38,437 nucleotides of DNA from an uncultured Maribacter sp. (GCA_937125035.1 CAKZLG010000294.1:1-38437), one strand, 5' to 3'; numbered from the stretch's first letter, positions 1 through 9,556 are shown. Notes: generated from the letters alone by a model not told the origin. Program-made: numbers and translations.

Positions 1-2
1 GC

Positions 3-1196
3 ACCTTCAAGTACTTCAGCCATCTCTATTTTTGGAAGGGCAGTGACCCCCAATTAAAGCCCATTGTACTCATGGGCCATTTGGATGTGGTTCCCGTTAT
101 TGAGAAAAACCTACCAGAATGGCGACAACCTCCATTCAGCGGCAACATTGTAAACGACACCGTTTGGGGACGTGGTGCCATAGATGATAAGGTGGGCGTG
201 ATCAGTATCCATGAAGCGGTGGAATATTTGCTGCGCGAAGGCCATGCCCCGGAACGGAGTTTTTACCTGGCCTTTGGACATGATGAGGAGATTGGCGGGC
301 CCTTGGGGGCCACGGCTATCGCGAAGCATTTGGCAGATCAAGGGGTGGAGGCCGAATTTGTATTGGATGAGGGAGGTGTCATCGCTGAGGGACTGGTACC
401 TGCAGTCACACAGCCCGTGGCCCTGATCGGGACCGCGGAGAAAGGCTATCTGAGTTTACAATTGGAAGTAAAGATCGAAGGCGGCCACTCTTCCATGCCC
501 GATAAGGAAACCGCCATAGATGTTATGGCCAGTGCCATTGCCAATCTCAAAAAAAATCCCCTGCCAGCAAAGATCACTGTGCCCTTGCACGGCTTTATGG
601 ATTATTTGGGTCCGGAGATGCCCTTCGTCAATAAAATGGCCTTTGCCAATAGAGGTTTTTTGGAACCCATGATTTTGAGCCAATATGAACAGAGTCCGTC
701 TGGCAATGCCCTGATCAGGACCACCACATCGCCCACCATTTTCAATAGTGGGGTTAAGGACAATATCATACCCCAACGGGCCTACGCCACAGTCAATTTT
801 AGGATCCTCCCCGAGACCACCATCGCAGAAGTGGTGGCGCATGTACGGAAGACCATAGATGACGAGAGGATCACCATTGTTAAAGGGAGTACAGAGGCGG
901 AGGCTTCGCCCTTGTCCAACACTACCTCCCCAGGGTTCATCAACCTCCACAAAACCATAAAGCAATTATTTCCAGAAGTAGTGGTCTCTCCAAACCTAGT
1001 GGTCGGGGCAACGGATTCCAGACATTTCAGGGCAATTTCCAACAATACCTATCGCTTTTCACCCATCCGGCTGAATAATGAAACCAAGAAATCCTTTCAT
1101 GGCCTTAATGAAAGGCTTGCCGTGACGGATTTTGAGAATGCCATTGGTTTTTATGTGCAATTGATTAAAAATTCAGGGGCCAATGGCCCACAATAA
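3..1196 (+). CDS. M20 family metallopeptidase, 5'-truncated by window edge
   Basis: Zinc-dependent exopeptidase of the M20 (carboxypeptidase S/ArgE/DapE-like) family. The reading frame is open back to base 3, so the ATG at 72 in the ORF track is internal: residues upstream (TFKYFSHLYFWKGSD) continue in frame. Visible metal-site motifs are GHLDVVP (His, Asp), GAIDDK (bridging Asp), GHDEEIGG (catalytic and ligand Glu), VLDEGG (Asp) and a late ATDSRHFR (His). A dimerisation-type insertion (EGGHSSMPD) lies in the middle. About 398 residues are present, and full-length members of this subgroup are near 480-500, so roughly the first 90-100 residues (including any signal peptide) lie outside the window. 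It heads a plus-strand run with the thioesterase 8 nt downstream. The exact substrate (dipeptide or acyl-amino acid) is not determinable. Confidence 0.93.
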   Translation, partial: TFKYFSHLYFWKGSDPQLKPIVLMGHLDVVPVIEKNLPEWRQPPFSGNIVNDTVWGRGAIDDKVGVISIHEAVEYLLREGHAPERSFYLAFGHDEEIGGPLGATAIAKHLADQGVEAEFVLDEGGVIAEGLVPAVTQPVALIGTAEKGYLSLQLEVKIEGGHSSMPDKETAIDVMASAIANLKKNPLPAKITVPLHGFMDYLGPEMPFVNKMAFANRGFLEPMILSQYEQSPSGNALIRTTTSPTIFNSGVKDNIIPQRAYATVNFRILPETTIAEVVAHVRKTIDDERITIVKGSTEAEASPLSNTTSPGFINLHKTIKQLFPEVVVSPNLVVGATDSRHFRAISNNTYRFSPIRLNNETKKSFHGLNERLAVTDFENAIGFYVQLIKNSGANGPQ

Positions 1197-1204
1197 GTAT
1201 CATT

Positions 1205-1663
1205 ATGAATGAAATCTTAGCATTTTTCAAATCAATGGTGGGCCGGGATTCCAAAACCTCCATCTCCCCCTTGATGCAATGGATGAACCCTACCCTCTTG
1301 CATGCCGAGGAGGGCCAATTGGAATATAGGCACGTAGTACGCCCAGAAATGACCAACCCCATGAACATTTTGCATGGTGGCATTACCGCCGCCATTATTG
1401 ATGATGCCATAGGGGCCGCTGTCTATTCCCTGGACAATTCGTACATGTATACTACCGTAAACCTCACAGTAGATTATTTTGCCCCGGCCAAAGTAGGGGA
1501 TGAACTGATTGCGGCCACCCAAATCATTAAAAAAGGAAGCCAGATCATAAATGCCTCTTGCACCGTCTGGAACGAGAATAAGACCAGAATGATCGCCAAA
1601 GGGCAATCCAACTTGATCCGTACGAACATCGGCCTCAAAGAAGAAAATAAAACGAAACAATAA
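1205..1663 (+). CDS. PaaI-type hotdog-fold thioesterase
   Basis: A 152-residue single hotdog domain of the PaaI/YdiI acyl-CoA thioesterase group, expected to hydrolyse acyl- or aryl-CoA thioesters in the cytoplasm. The core helix motif HGGITAAIIDDAIGAA (about residues 59-74) carries the usual HGG and the acidic position used for catalysis in this family, and the strand VNLTVDYFAPAKVGDEL is the typical hotdog beta region. The length matches the family norm (130-160). It starts 8 nt after the M20 peptidase stop and ends 18 nt before the M28 peptidase, so the three are probably co-transcribed. The substrate is unknown; the neighbours suggest a catabolic housekeeping role rather than a dedicated phenylacetate pathway, since no paa genes are present. 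Confidence 0.9.
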   Translation: MNEILAFFKSMVGRDSKTSISPLMQWMNPTLLHAEEGQLEYRHVVRPEMTNPMNILHGGITAAIIDDAIGAAVYSLDNSYMYTTVNLTVDYFAPAKVGDELIAATQIIKKGSQIINASCTVWNENKTRMIAKGQSNLIRTNIGLKEENKTKQ

Positions 1664-1681
1664 ACCAAACCCAGATTACAA

Positions 1682-3877
1682 ATGAAAAAGCTCATCGTAT
1701 CCTGTTCCCTGCTCTTTTTGAGCCTTACAGCGCATGGCCAAGAATCCATTTTAGGCTTTACTCCTGAAAGTGCGGCAAAACAAACACAATTGGAAGCTGA
1801 ATTTGAAAAGAAACTGAACGCCGCCAATTTGGATGAATGGATGCAGAGAATGGCGGCCGAGCCCCATTGGGTGGGCACCGCCTACGGCTCCGAACTCGCC
1901 CAATGGATGCAAAAGAAATTCAATTCCTGGGGCTACGATGCCCAAATAGCCACCTATGACATCCTTTTTCCCTATCCTTTGGAAAGGGTATTGGAAATGA
2001 CAGGGCCCAAGCCCTATAGGGCAAAACTGACCGCCGTACCTGTTGCAGGGGATCCTTTCACTGCCCAAGGCGATGCCCTGCTGCCCAGTTACAACGCCTT
2101 TTCAACAGATGGGGATGTAGAAGCGGAACTGGTGTTCGTAAATTACGGCATACCCAAGGATTATGAAGCCTTGGAAAAATTGGGCATCAGTGTGGAAGGA
2201 AAAATCGTGATTGCCAAATACCAAGGCTCTTGGCGTGGTATAAAGCCCAAATTGGCGGCAGAAAAGGGGGCCATAGGATGTATCATCTATTCAGACCCAC
2301 AAGATGACGGTTATGGTCGGGGGGATGTCTATCCCAAGGGCGCGTTCAAAAACAGTACCGGAGTACAAAGGGGTTCTGTAATGGATATGCCCACCTATCC
2401 TGGCGATGTGCTGACGCCGGGGGTTGGTGCTACCAAAAATGCAGCACGTTTAGATCGTAAAGACGCCCCTACCATCACCAAAATACCCGTTTTGCCCATT
2501 TCCTATGAAGACGCATTGCCGTTATTGGAAGCGCTGGAAGGCCCAGTGGCTCCGGATAATTGGAAAGGCGGCTTGCCCATTACCTACCATATAGGTCCTG
2601 GCCCTGCAAGAGTGCACCTGAAATTGAAGTTTGATTGGAAACTGGTACCTGCACACAATGTCATTGCCACTTTAAAAGGGTCTGAATTACCGGATCAATG
2701 GGTAATGCGGGGCAACCACCACGATGCTTGGGTGCATGGTGCCAATGACCCCGTCAGCGGCATGGTGGCCCTAATGGAGGAAGCACGCGCCGTGGGCGAA
2801 CTGGCAAAGAAAGGACAACGCCCCAAACGCACATTGGTCTATTGCGGATGGGATGCGGAAGAGCCCGGCCTTATTGGCTCAACAGAGTGGGTAGAGGACC
2901 ATAAGAAAGAACTTCAGGAAAAGGTAGTGGCCTATATCAATACAGATGGTAACGGACGGGGCTTTTTAGGGGTAGGGGGATCGCACAGTTTGCAGACCAT
3001 GGTCAGTGAGGTGGCCGGTGCCGTGACCGACCCACAGCGTGGTGTGTCCGTAAAGGAAAGGCGCAGGGCAAGGGACATCATCAATGGGGGCAATGGCCAA
3101 TTTGAGCTATATGCCCTAGGTTCTGGATCGGACTATACGCCCTTTATACAACATGCCGGTATTGCCTCCTTAAATTTGGGATTTGGCGGGGAAAATGCCG
3201 GAGGGGAATACCACACCATCTATGATACCTATCCGCATTACAAACGCTTTAAGGATCCTGAATTTGCCTATGGGGTGGCCTTGGCCAATACCGCCGGCCG
3301 CATTACCCTACGCTTGGCCAATGCGGATGTCCTGCCATTTGATTTTACACAATGGCACCAGACCGTATCCGGATATTTGGAGGAGATCATGACGCTGACC
3401 ACCACCATGCGTTCAACCGTTGAAAAACACAACCAATGGGTGGAAAAAAACTTTTACGAACTGGCTGCGGATCCAAAGGAACCGTTTAAAAAACCTGCTA
3501 AGGAACCTGCTGTTCCTTATCTGGACTTTACCCCACTACAAAACGCCATGGCCCAACTGGAAGCGACCATAAAAACCTTTTCCGATATGGACAAGACAAC
3601 GTGGTCCAAAGAGCAGCGGGCAGCATTGAACGCACATCTTATAAAGGCAGAACAGGTCCTTACCAATGAAAACGGGTTGCCCAGAAGGTCATGGTACAAA
3701 CATCAGATCTATGCCCCAGGGTTTTATACAGGGTATGGGGTAAAGACCCTTCCTGGGGTTAGGGAAGCCGTGGAGCAGAAGAACTGGAAAGAGGCGCAGG
3801 AACAAATTGCCGTACTTGAAAATACCTTATTGGATTTAAATGTGTATCTTAAGAAAGGGATAACTTTTAGCAATTGA
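1682..3877 (+). CDS. M28 family peptidase, glutamate carboxypeptidase II/PSMA-like, secreted
   Basis: A 731-residue secreted aminopeptidase/carboxypeptidase. Residues 1-20 (MKKLIVSCSLLFLSLTAHGQ) form a signal peptide. A protease-associated insert (about 130-290, with VEGKIVIAKYQGSWRG) precedes the M28 core. Binuclear zinc ligands and catalytic residues are visible: NHHDAW (His, Asp in HxD), NDPVSG (bridging Asp), WDAEEPGLIG (general-base Glu and ligand Glu), NTDGNGRG (Asp) and GGEYHTIYD (His). The C-terminal roughly 170 residues resemble the transferrin-receptor-like dimerisation domain of PSMA relatives. Length (700-760) is normal for this subgroup. Together with the M20 and M14 peptidases in the window it indicates peptide scavenging. 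The stop codon abuts the downstream DUF2007 gene. Confidence 0.95.
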   Translation: MKKLIVSCSLLFLSLTAHGQESILGFTPESAAKQTQLEAEFEKKLNAANLDEWMQRMAAEPHWVGTAYGSELAQWMQKKFNSWGYDAQIATYDILFPYPLERVLEMTGPKPYRAKLTAVPVAGDPFTAQGDALLPSYNAFSTDGDVEAELVFVNYGIPKDYEALEKLGISVEGKIVIAKYQGSWRGIKPKLAAEKGAIGCIIYSDPQDDGYGRGDVYPKGAFKNSTGVQRGSVMDMPTYPGDVLTPGVGATKNAARLDRKDAPTITKIPVLPISYEDALPLLEALEGPVAPDNWKGGLPITYHIGPGPARVHLKLKFDWKLVPAHNVIATLKGSELPDQWVMRGNHHDAWVHGANDPVSGMVALMEEARAVGELAKKGQRPKRTLVYCGWDAEEPGLIGSTEWVEDHKKELQEKVVAYINTDGNGRGFLGVGGSHSLQTMVSEVAGAVTDPQRGVSVKERRRARDIINGGNGQFELYALGSGSDYTPFIQHAGIASLNLGFGGENAGGEYHTIYDTYPHYKRFKDPEFAYGVALANTAGRITLRLANADVLPFDFTQWHQTVSGYLEEIMTLTTTMRSTVEKHNQWVEKNFYELAADPKEPFKKPAKEPAVPYLDFTPLQNAMAQLEATIKTFSDMDKTTWSKEQRAALNAHLIKAEQVLTNENGLPRRSWYKHQIYAPGFYTGYGVKTLPGVREAVEQKNWKEAQEQIAVLENTLLDLNVYLKKGITFSN

Positions 3878-3879
3878 AT

Positions 3880-4107
3880 ATGGAATCTGATTATTATAAA
3901 GTTTTTACGGGAAATGGCATGATGGGCAAATGGATTGCCAGTGAACTGGAATCCGTGGGCATATCCCCAATCCTTAAGAACGAAGGGGAATCTGCCCGCT
4001 TGGCAGGTTTTGGCATCTTGGATAACCAAAGCGTGGAGCTCTACGTACACAAGGAGGAAAGGCAAAAGGCCCTGGCCATAGTTCAGGACCTATCCAAAGA
4101 ACAATAA
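3880..4107 (+). CDS. DUF2007 family small protein (putative signal-transducing protein)
   Basis: A 75-residue cytoplasmic protein, MESDYYKVFTGNGMMGKWIASELESVGI..., with the ferredoxin-like DUF2007 pattern: a short strand, a helix that reads as a substitution of ligand-binding type, and a C-terminal VELYVHKEERQKALAIVQDL segment. The ORF track uses a TTG at 3874 that overlaps the M28 stop; I prefer the ATG two codons later at 3880, 2 nt after that stop. The family is annotated as putative signal transducing but has no proven function. Position suggests translational coupling to the peptidase gene. Confidence is high that it is a real gene, moderate on the family. Confidence 0.82.
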   Translation: MESDYYKVFTGNGMMGKWIASELESVGISPILKNEGESARLAGFGILDNQSVELYVHKEERQKALAIVQDLSKEQ

Positions 4108-4167
4108 AAATTGCATTTCACAAATGTGAACTGCCTTGGAGTCATGGCCAAGCGCGCCATATAGACC

Positions 4168-5112
4168 TTACCTTTTGGGGAGCATCGGTGTGATTTCTAT
4201 GGAACGGAATTCCACGGCACCATGATCGCCCTGTATCATGATCGGGCCGGGTTCCGACTCATGGTTGTCCAGTGCACCGCCGGTCATCCCCAGTATGTTC
4301 TGCTCATTGATGATGGTCTCTCCATTGGCCACTACGGTAACGCGCCTGCCAATCAGGGCAATATCAAACGTTTGCCATTCATTGGCCTTTTTGGCCACCA
4401 TTTCGTTGGGTGAGAGCAGGCCGTAAATGCCGCCGAAAAGGAGAGAAGACGGTTCCAGGCCGGCATTATCGGCAATCTGCACTTCATAGCGGCCCCGTAA
4501 ATAAAGGCCACTATTGGACCCCTCTGGATAACGGAACTCCACATGCAATTTAAAATCCGTGAACTTTTCTTCAGATACCAGATTGGCACCACTCTTATCG
4601 CTTACCAAGATGCCGTCCTTTACTTGCCATTGATTTTCGCCCATAGCCTTCCAACCTTCCAGATTTTTACCGTTAAAGAGCTTTTTGGTCTTTCCCCAAC
4701 TGGGGTTATCGATATAGGGAAGCGTAGGTGTCCTCTCCCCAGACCAGGTATAGGTATTACCATCCACATAGACCATGGTGCCTTCCAAACGAGCACCATT
4801 TAAGGCAGCTTCAAACTCCATGTTGGCGGCCCCTGGCTCCCATTGCGGGGGAATGGAGAAATAGAACTTCCCACCTAACTTTCTTACCTCGGCTATGGGC
4901 CTAGCGCTGCCAAAGGCATACGTGAACCTCCCTATGAGGGTGGAAGTTCCTGAATGACTGATCTCCAACCAGGCCGGCAGGTCCTTCCCCTCTTGCGAAA
5001 TGGTCAAGTTCCAACGACCCTCTAAGGGATCCTGGCTTTGGGCATATACGCCCATTAGGGCGGTAAGGAAAAGGCAGAACAAACAGCCAAGGGTTGTTTT
5101 GTTGATTTTCAT
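4168..5112 (-). CDS. Secreted DUF1080 protein (3-keto-disaccharide hydrolase-like)
   Basis: A 314-residue exported protein with signal peptide (MKINKTTLGCLFCLFLTALMGVYAQ). Residues about 28-130 form a small beta-rich, lipocalin-like N-terminal domain (GRWNLTISQEGK...), and about 140-310 form the DUF1080 concanavalin-like domain: LFNGKNLEGWKAMGENQWQV, then DFKLHVEFRYPEGSNSGLYLRGRYEVQI, then EWQTFDIALIGRRVTVVANGE and the family's typical IMIQGDHGAVEFRSIEI ending. DUF1080 proteins include enzymes that cleave 3-keto-glucosides, so a role in oxidised-sugar degradation is the best inference. It is transcribed away from the PVC-type haem lipoprotein, 92 bp apart. A TATATTTG box lies 16 nt upstream of the ATG. 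Confidence 0.9.
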   Translation of the reverse strand: MKINKTTLGCLFCLFLTALMGVYAQSQDPLEGRWNLTISQEGKDLPAWLEISHSGTSTLIGRFTYAFGSARPIAEVRKLGGKFYFSIPPQWEPGAANMEFEAALNGARLEGTMVYVDGNTYTWSGERTPTLPYIDNPSWGKTKKLFNGKNLEGWKAMGENQWQVKDGILVSDKSGANLVSEEKFTDFKLHVEFRYPEGSNSGLYLRGRYEVQIADNAGLEPSSLLFGGIYGLLSPNEMVAKKANEWQTFDIALIGRRVTVVANGETIINEQNILGMTGGALDNHESEPGPIMIQGDHGAVEFRSIEITPMLPKR

Positions 5113-5128
5113 GTTTTATGATTTTTTT

Positions 5129-5136
5129 CAAATATA
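5129..5136 (-). promoter_or_regulatory. Bacteroidota-type -7 box for the DUF1080 gene
   Basis: Minus-strand TATATTTG matches the TANNTTTG -7 consensus of the Bacteroidota primary sigma factor exactly and sits 16 nt before the DUF1080 start codon. I could not find a convincing -33 TTTG at the expected spacing. Confidence 0.5.
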
Positions 5137-5204
5137 CCACAACTTGTTTAAGATTCTAAAACCAAAATAATGCCTATTTTTAACAAAAAAAATTGATTTA
5201 GCCT

Positions 5205-8200
5205 ATGTACACTTCAACGTTTTTCAAAAAACTGATGATTCTTATCGGTGTAGCATCCGTAACGGCATGCCAACAGAAAAAACCCATGGAAACGCCAGTG
5301 GTCATCTATGAGGATTCCACCAAAGTGGGAGCCAATGTGGACCTTATCATGAAGAGCATTACCACCCAAGTGGCGGACGGATTGGAATTGAGCCTTTGGG
5401 CCACCGACTCCCTTGCACCGGATCCCATTGCCATGGACATAGACAATGCCGGCAATGTCTACGTTACCCGGGGCAACCGAAATAAAAATTCTGAATTTGA
5501 CATTAGGGGGCACAGGGATTGGATGACCCCATCCATTGCCATGCAGACCGTGGAGGACCGTCGCCAGTTTCTCAGGGAAACCTTTGCCACGGAACTCAGC
5601 GACCAAAATACGTGGCTAGAGGACCTCAATAATGATTCCATCCATGACTGGCGCGACCTTACTGTAGAAACTGACGAAGTTTGGAAATTGGAGGATACGG
5701 ACAAGGATGGTATGGCAGACAAATCTACCTTGATACTAAAAGACTTCAATGATGAGGTCAATGATGTGGCCGGTGCCCTTTTGGTACGAGACAATGACGT
5801 TTTTGTGGGTATTGCCCCGGACATGTATCGTTTGGAGGATACCAATGGGGATGAAATCTTAGACGAAAAAACGAGTATTGCCACTGGATTCCAAGTGCAT
5901 ATAGGATTTGGGGGGCATGGCATGTCCGGTGCCATAGAGGGTCCCGATGGGAAAATTTATTGGGGCATAGGTGATATTGGGGCCAATATCACCACGGTAG
6001 ATGGTGTAAACCACAAATACCCCAATCAGGGGGTCATTGTGAGAAGCAACCCAGATGGCAGCGATTTTGAGATTTTTGCACATGGCCTGCGCAATACCCA
6101 CGAATTTGTCTTTGATGCCTATGGCAATATCATTTCATCGGATAATGATGGTGATCACCAAGGAGAGAGTGAGCGCCTGGTGCACATTGTGGAAGGCTCT
6201 GATGCGGGATGGCGCGCCAATTGGCAATATGGGAAATATACCGATCCGGAGAACAACGGCTACAATGTCTGGATGGATGAAAAATTGTTCGTTCCCCGTT
6301 GGGAGGGACAAGCGGCCTATATCATACCCCCAATTCAAAATTTCCATAACGGACCCACAGGAATGGTCTATAATCCAGGAACCGCATTGGGCTCCAAATG
6401 GACGGATCGTTTCTTTCTTGTTGAATTTGTGGGAGAACCAAGTCGATCTCACATCTGGTCCTTTGACCTAAAACCGAAAGGGGCCAGTTTTGAGTTGGAT
6501 ACGGATATAGATGTGCTCAGCGGTATTCTGCCCACGGGGTTGGAATTTGGTCCGGACGGAGCCCTTTATGCAGCCGACTGGATCACCGGTTGGGGCACAA
6601 AAGACTACGGACGCATTTGGAAATTGGACGTGACAGCAACAGAAAATGACTTGGCCGAGGCCCGTAAGACCACTGAAAAGCTGATGACCCACAACTATGA
6701 AGATGATGATACGGACAATTTGGTGGCCTTGCTGAGCTATCCGGACATGCGCATACGACAAAAGGCGCAATTTGCCTTGGCAAAGCGATCATTTTGGGGC
6801 TTTAGGGCCTTAAAAGAGGTCATAAAAGACAATGAAAACCAGTTGGCCAGAATCCATGCCATCTGGGGCATTGGTCAAATGGCCGGAACAAACGTGGACA
6901 AGGCAGAGCCTTTAATGGATTTACTTACTGATGAGGATGAGGAGATCATTGCCCAGGCCGCAAAGATATTGGGTGATGTGAAATATGAGGAGGCAGCGCC
7001 AAAACTGGAGCCTTTGTTGGAACACCCCAATCCTAGGGTGGTTTTCTATGCTGCCCAGGCCCTGGGAAGGCTTCAATATAAAAATGCCACAGATGCGCTT
7101 TTGGATATGATTGCCCGGAATGCGGATGACGATCATTACTTAAGGCATGCCGGCGTTTTGGCGCTCTCCAGAATGGGCGACCCTGAACCCGCACTGCAGT
7201 TGGTGAACAGTGAGAACAAGAGCCTTCGTTTAGCGGCCGTGCTCATACTTCGCAAATTACAAGACCCACGAATAGCCCAATTTTTATCGGATGAGGATGA
7301 GTATATCGTAACCGAGACCGCCAGGGCCATCAACGATGATTGGTCTATTGAAGCGGCGCTGCCCGCACTTGCAGCTACCTTGAACGAAGAGCACTTTACA
7401 TCAGAACCCCTACTGCGAAGAGCCATCAATGCAGCCCTGCGTGTGGGTGGCGAAAAGGAATTGGAATTTTTGATCGGCTTTGCAAAACGCAACCAAGTCT
7501 CCAATATATTGCGAGGTGAAGCATTGGCCGCCTTGGGCACTTGGAGCAACCCATCCGTATTGGACCGTGTTGATGGCCGCTACCGGGGTGAAGTTACCCG
7601 CGACATCAATATCCTGAAAGATAAAATGGAAAAGGACATCCCCCTCTTTTTGGAAAGCAAGGAACCCCAAATTTTGGCCGGTATTGCGAAAGCGGTAGGC
7701 ACCTTAGGTTTGACCGACTATAGTGCCGCACTTTTCGACCTGTACAAAAAGGAGCCTGCACCAGAGGTGCGCAGCGCTGTTTTAAATGCCTTAGGGCAGT
7801 TGAATTTTGAGGATATGGAGGGCGCCATGGCCTTGGGCATGAAAGATGACGATGAAGGTGTGCGCCGATCGGCCGTGCGTTTATTGACGGCCCTTGACCT
7901 GCCCAAAGAAAAACTACCGGCCATAGTGGGTCCTATTTTTGACAAGGGCAGTAACGGAGAGCAGCAGGAAATGTTGAACGTTCTAGGCGATTTGGATCCC
8001 GAAAAGAGCCATTCCATTTTGGCCAGCCTTTTGGACAAAGCCACCAATAACCAAATAGACCAAGGGGTCATGTTAGACCTTATGGAAGCGGTACAAACTA
8101 CCGATAATTCCGATTTAATAGCACAATTGGATGGCTTGAAAAAAGCAGGGTATACCACGGACTCCTATTTGGAAACCCTGTATGGAGGCAGCTGGTGGAG

Positions 8201-8612
8201 CGGCCGGGGCGTATTTGGAAACAATCCCACGGCACAATGCGTAAGATGCCACGCCGTAAACGGCGCAGGTGGGGAAGTAGGTCCTGCGCTTGATAATATT
8301 GCCAATATCCTTACCCGAGAGCAGCTCTTGGAATCCTTGATCGAACCCAGTGCGCGCCTGGCCCCAGGGTATGGCACGGTGACCTTGACCCTTACTGATG
8401 GCCAAGAGGTACGCGGGGTGCTCATGGAGGAAAATGGGAAAGAAATTGTATTACGCACCAACGAAGCAGAACCTTTAAAGGTGCCCCAGAGCCGCATTAA
8501 GCACCGGGAAAATTCGGTTTCCGCCATGCCGGCCATGGGCCGTATGATCAGCAGAAGGGAACTAAGGGACCTCATGGAATATTTGGGCAGTTTAAAAAAT
8601 GATGAAGCCTAA
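5205..8612 (+). CDS. PVC-type haem-binding lipoprotein: beta-propeller, HEAT repeats, cytochrome c
   Basis: A 1135-residue lipoprotein (lipobox VTAC, Cys22, followed by QQKK, i.e. no acidic export tag, so probably periplasmic-facing). Residues about 50-490 form the propeller of the putative membrane-bound dehydrogenase family (TIGR02604-like): NAGNVYVTRGNRN, GFGGHGMSGAIEGPDGKIYWGIGD, HGLRNTHEFVFDAYGN, LEFGPDGALYAADW. Two DxDxDG-like calcium-type loops are present (DTDKDGMAD, DTNGDEILD). About 500-960 is an alpha-solenoid of HEAT-like repeats. The C-terminus holds one c-type haem site, C1012VRCH, with a candidate distal Met in VSAMPAMGRM (PVC-type haem-binding domain). It likely oxidises sugars or polyols and passes electrons to the haem. 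It is divergent from DUF1080, and its stop overlaps the convergent flavoprotein gene by 4 nt. Confidence 0.92.
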   Translation: MYTSTFFKKLMILIGVASVTACQQKKPMETPVVIYEDSTKVGANVDLIMKSITTQVADGLELSLWATDSLAPDPIAMDIDNAGNVYVTRGNRNKNSEFDIRGHRDWMTPSIAMQTVEDRRQFLRETFATELSDQNTWLEDLNNDSIHDWRDLTVETDEVWKLEDTDKDGMADKSTLILKDFNDEVNDVAGALLVRDNDVFVGIAPDMYRLEDTNGDEILDEKTSIATGFQVHIGFGGHGMSGAIEGPDGKIYWGIGDIGANITTVDGVNHKYPNQGVIVRSNPDGSDFEIFAHGLRNTHEFVFDAYGNIISSDNDGDHQGESERLVHIVEGSDAGWRANWQYGKYTDPENNGYNVWMDEKLFVPRWEGQAAYIIPPIQNFHNGPTGMVYNPGTALGSKWTDRFFLVEFVGEPSRSHIWSFDLKPKGASFELDTDIDVLSGILPTGLEFGPDGALYAADWITGWGTKDYGRIWKLDVTATENDLAEARKTTEKLMTHNYEDDDTDNLVALLSYPDMRIRQKAQFALAKRSFWGFRALKEVIKDNENQLARIHAIWGIGQMAGTNVDKAEPLMDLLTDEDEEIIAQAAKILGDVKYEEAAPKLEPLLEHPNPRVVFYAAQALGRLQYKNATDALLDMIARNADDDHYLRHAGVLALSRMGDPEPALQLVNSENKSLRLAAVLILRKLQDPRIAQFLSDEDEYIVTETARAINDDWSIEAALPALAATLNEEHFTSEPLLRRAINAALRVGGEKELEFLIGFAKRNQVSNILRGEALAALGTWSNPSVLDRVDGRYRGEVTRDINILKDKMEKDIPLFLESKEPQILAGIAKAVGTLGLTDYSAALFDLYKKEPAPEVRSAVLNALGQLNFEDMEGAMALGMKDDDEGVRRSAVRLLTALDLPKEKLPAIVGPIFDKGSNGEQQEMLNVLGDLDPEKSHSILASLLDKATNNQIDQGVMLDLMEAVQTTDNSDLIAQLDGLKKAGYTTDSYLETLYGGSWWSGRGVFGNNPTAQCVRCHAVNGAGGEVGPALDNIANILTREQLLESLIEPSARLAPGYGTVTLTLTDGQEVRGVLMEENGKEIVLRTNEAEPLKVPQSRIKHRENSVSAMPAMGRMISRRELRDLMEYLGSLKNDEA

Positions 8613-9556
8613 TTCCCCCATTTGGCCACCAAGGCTTTGGCCTGGTTGAATTCGGTGACCAGGTCCGCCATAATTTGGCCTGCAGGCCTAATATCATGGA
8701 TGAGGGCGGAGACTTGGCCTATTTCCAATTCCCCCTCTTCCATATCCCCTTCAAACATGCCTTTTTTGGCCCTTGCCCTACCCAAGAGCGCCTTCAATTG
8801 GGCAGGAGAAGCGCCTTGGGCATAGGCTTTTTGTACATCTTCATAAAATTTATTCTTCAATAAGCGCACAGGTGCCAGCTCCTTCAACGTAAGCTGGGTG
8901 GCCCCCTCTTGGGCAGCCACTACCCTATCCTTAAAATGGACATGTGACGAAGCCTCCTCACTGGCCACAAACCTGCTTCCCACCTGCACGGCCTCCGCAC
9001 CCAAGACCATGGCTGCAAGCATGGCCTTACCCGATGCAATGCCACCGGCAGCAATTAAGGGTATATTGATCTTTTCCTTTACAGCAGGGATCAGCACCAT
9101 GGTGGTGGTCTCGTCCCTGCCATTGTGGCCCCCGGCCTCAAAGCCTTCCGCCACAACGGCATCCACCCCAGCCTCTTGGGCCTTCATGGCAAATTTTACG
9201 CTACTTACCACATGCACGGTAACAATTCCGTGTTCTTTTAAGAAAGGGGTCCAGGTCTTAGGGTTACCGGCAGAGGTGAATACGATAGGCACCCGTTCTT
9301 CCCTGATAACGGCCATGTGTTCATCAATATTGGGGTATAATAGGGGTACGTTGACCCCATAAGGCTTCGTGGTGGCCTTTTTACATTTTTGGATATGCTC
9401 CCGCAATACCTCTGGGTACATGGAACCCGCCCCAATAAGGCCCAAACCCCCTGCATTGGAGACTGCGGCGGCCAAGCGCCAACCACTGGCCCAGACCATG
9501 CCCGCTTGGATAATGGGGTATTGTATGTTAAAGAGCAAGGTTACCCTGTTTTCCAT
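8609..9556 (-). CDS. Nitronate monooxygenase / 2-nitropropane dioxygenase-like flavoprotein
   Basis: A 315-residue FMN-dependent TIM barrel of the nitronate monooxygenase/FabK superfamily. Seen: QYPIIQAGMVWASGWRLAAAVSNAGGLGLIGAGS at the N-terminus, the EGFEAGGHNG motif with the active-site-type His, PLIAAGGIASGKAMLAAMVLGAEAVQVGSRFVAS for the phosphate-binding loop. Length fits class I/II NMOs (310-360). The probable reaction is oxidation of alkyl nitronates, although an enoyl-ACP reductase (FabK) role cannot be excluded by eye. It starts 4 nt after the mnmA stop on the same strand, so it is probably translated from an mnmA-nmo transcript. Its stop overlaps the convergent PVC-type gene by 4 nt. 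Confidence 0.9.
   Translation of the reverse strand: MENRVTLLFNIQYPIIQAGMVWASGWRLAAAVSNAGGLGLIGAGSMYPEVLREHIQKCKKATTKPYGVNVPLLYPNIDEHMAVIREERVPIVFTSAGNPKTWTPFLKEHGIVTVHVVSSVKFAMKAQEAGVDAVVAEGFEAGGHNGRDETTTMVLIPAVKEKINIPLIAAGGIASGKAMLAAMVLGAEAVQVGSRFVASEEASSHVHFKDRVVAAQEGATQLTLKELAPVRLLKNKFYEDVQKAYAQGASPAQLKALLGRARAKKGMFEGDMEEGELEIGQVSALIHDIRPAGQIMADLVTEFNQAKALVAKWGN

Noticed and set aside
4117-4130. TTCACAAATGTGAA palindrome after the DUF2007 gene as a terminator or CRP-like site
   Set aside because: No T run follows, it lies between two convergent stops, and the 6-bp arms are short enough to be chance.
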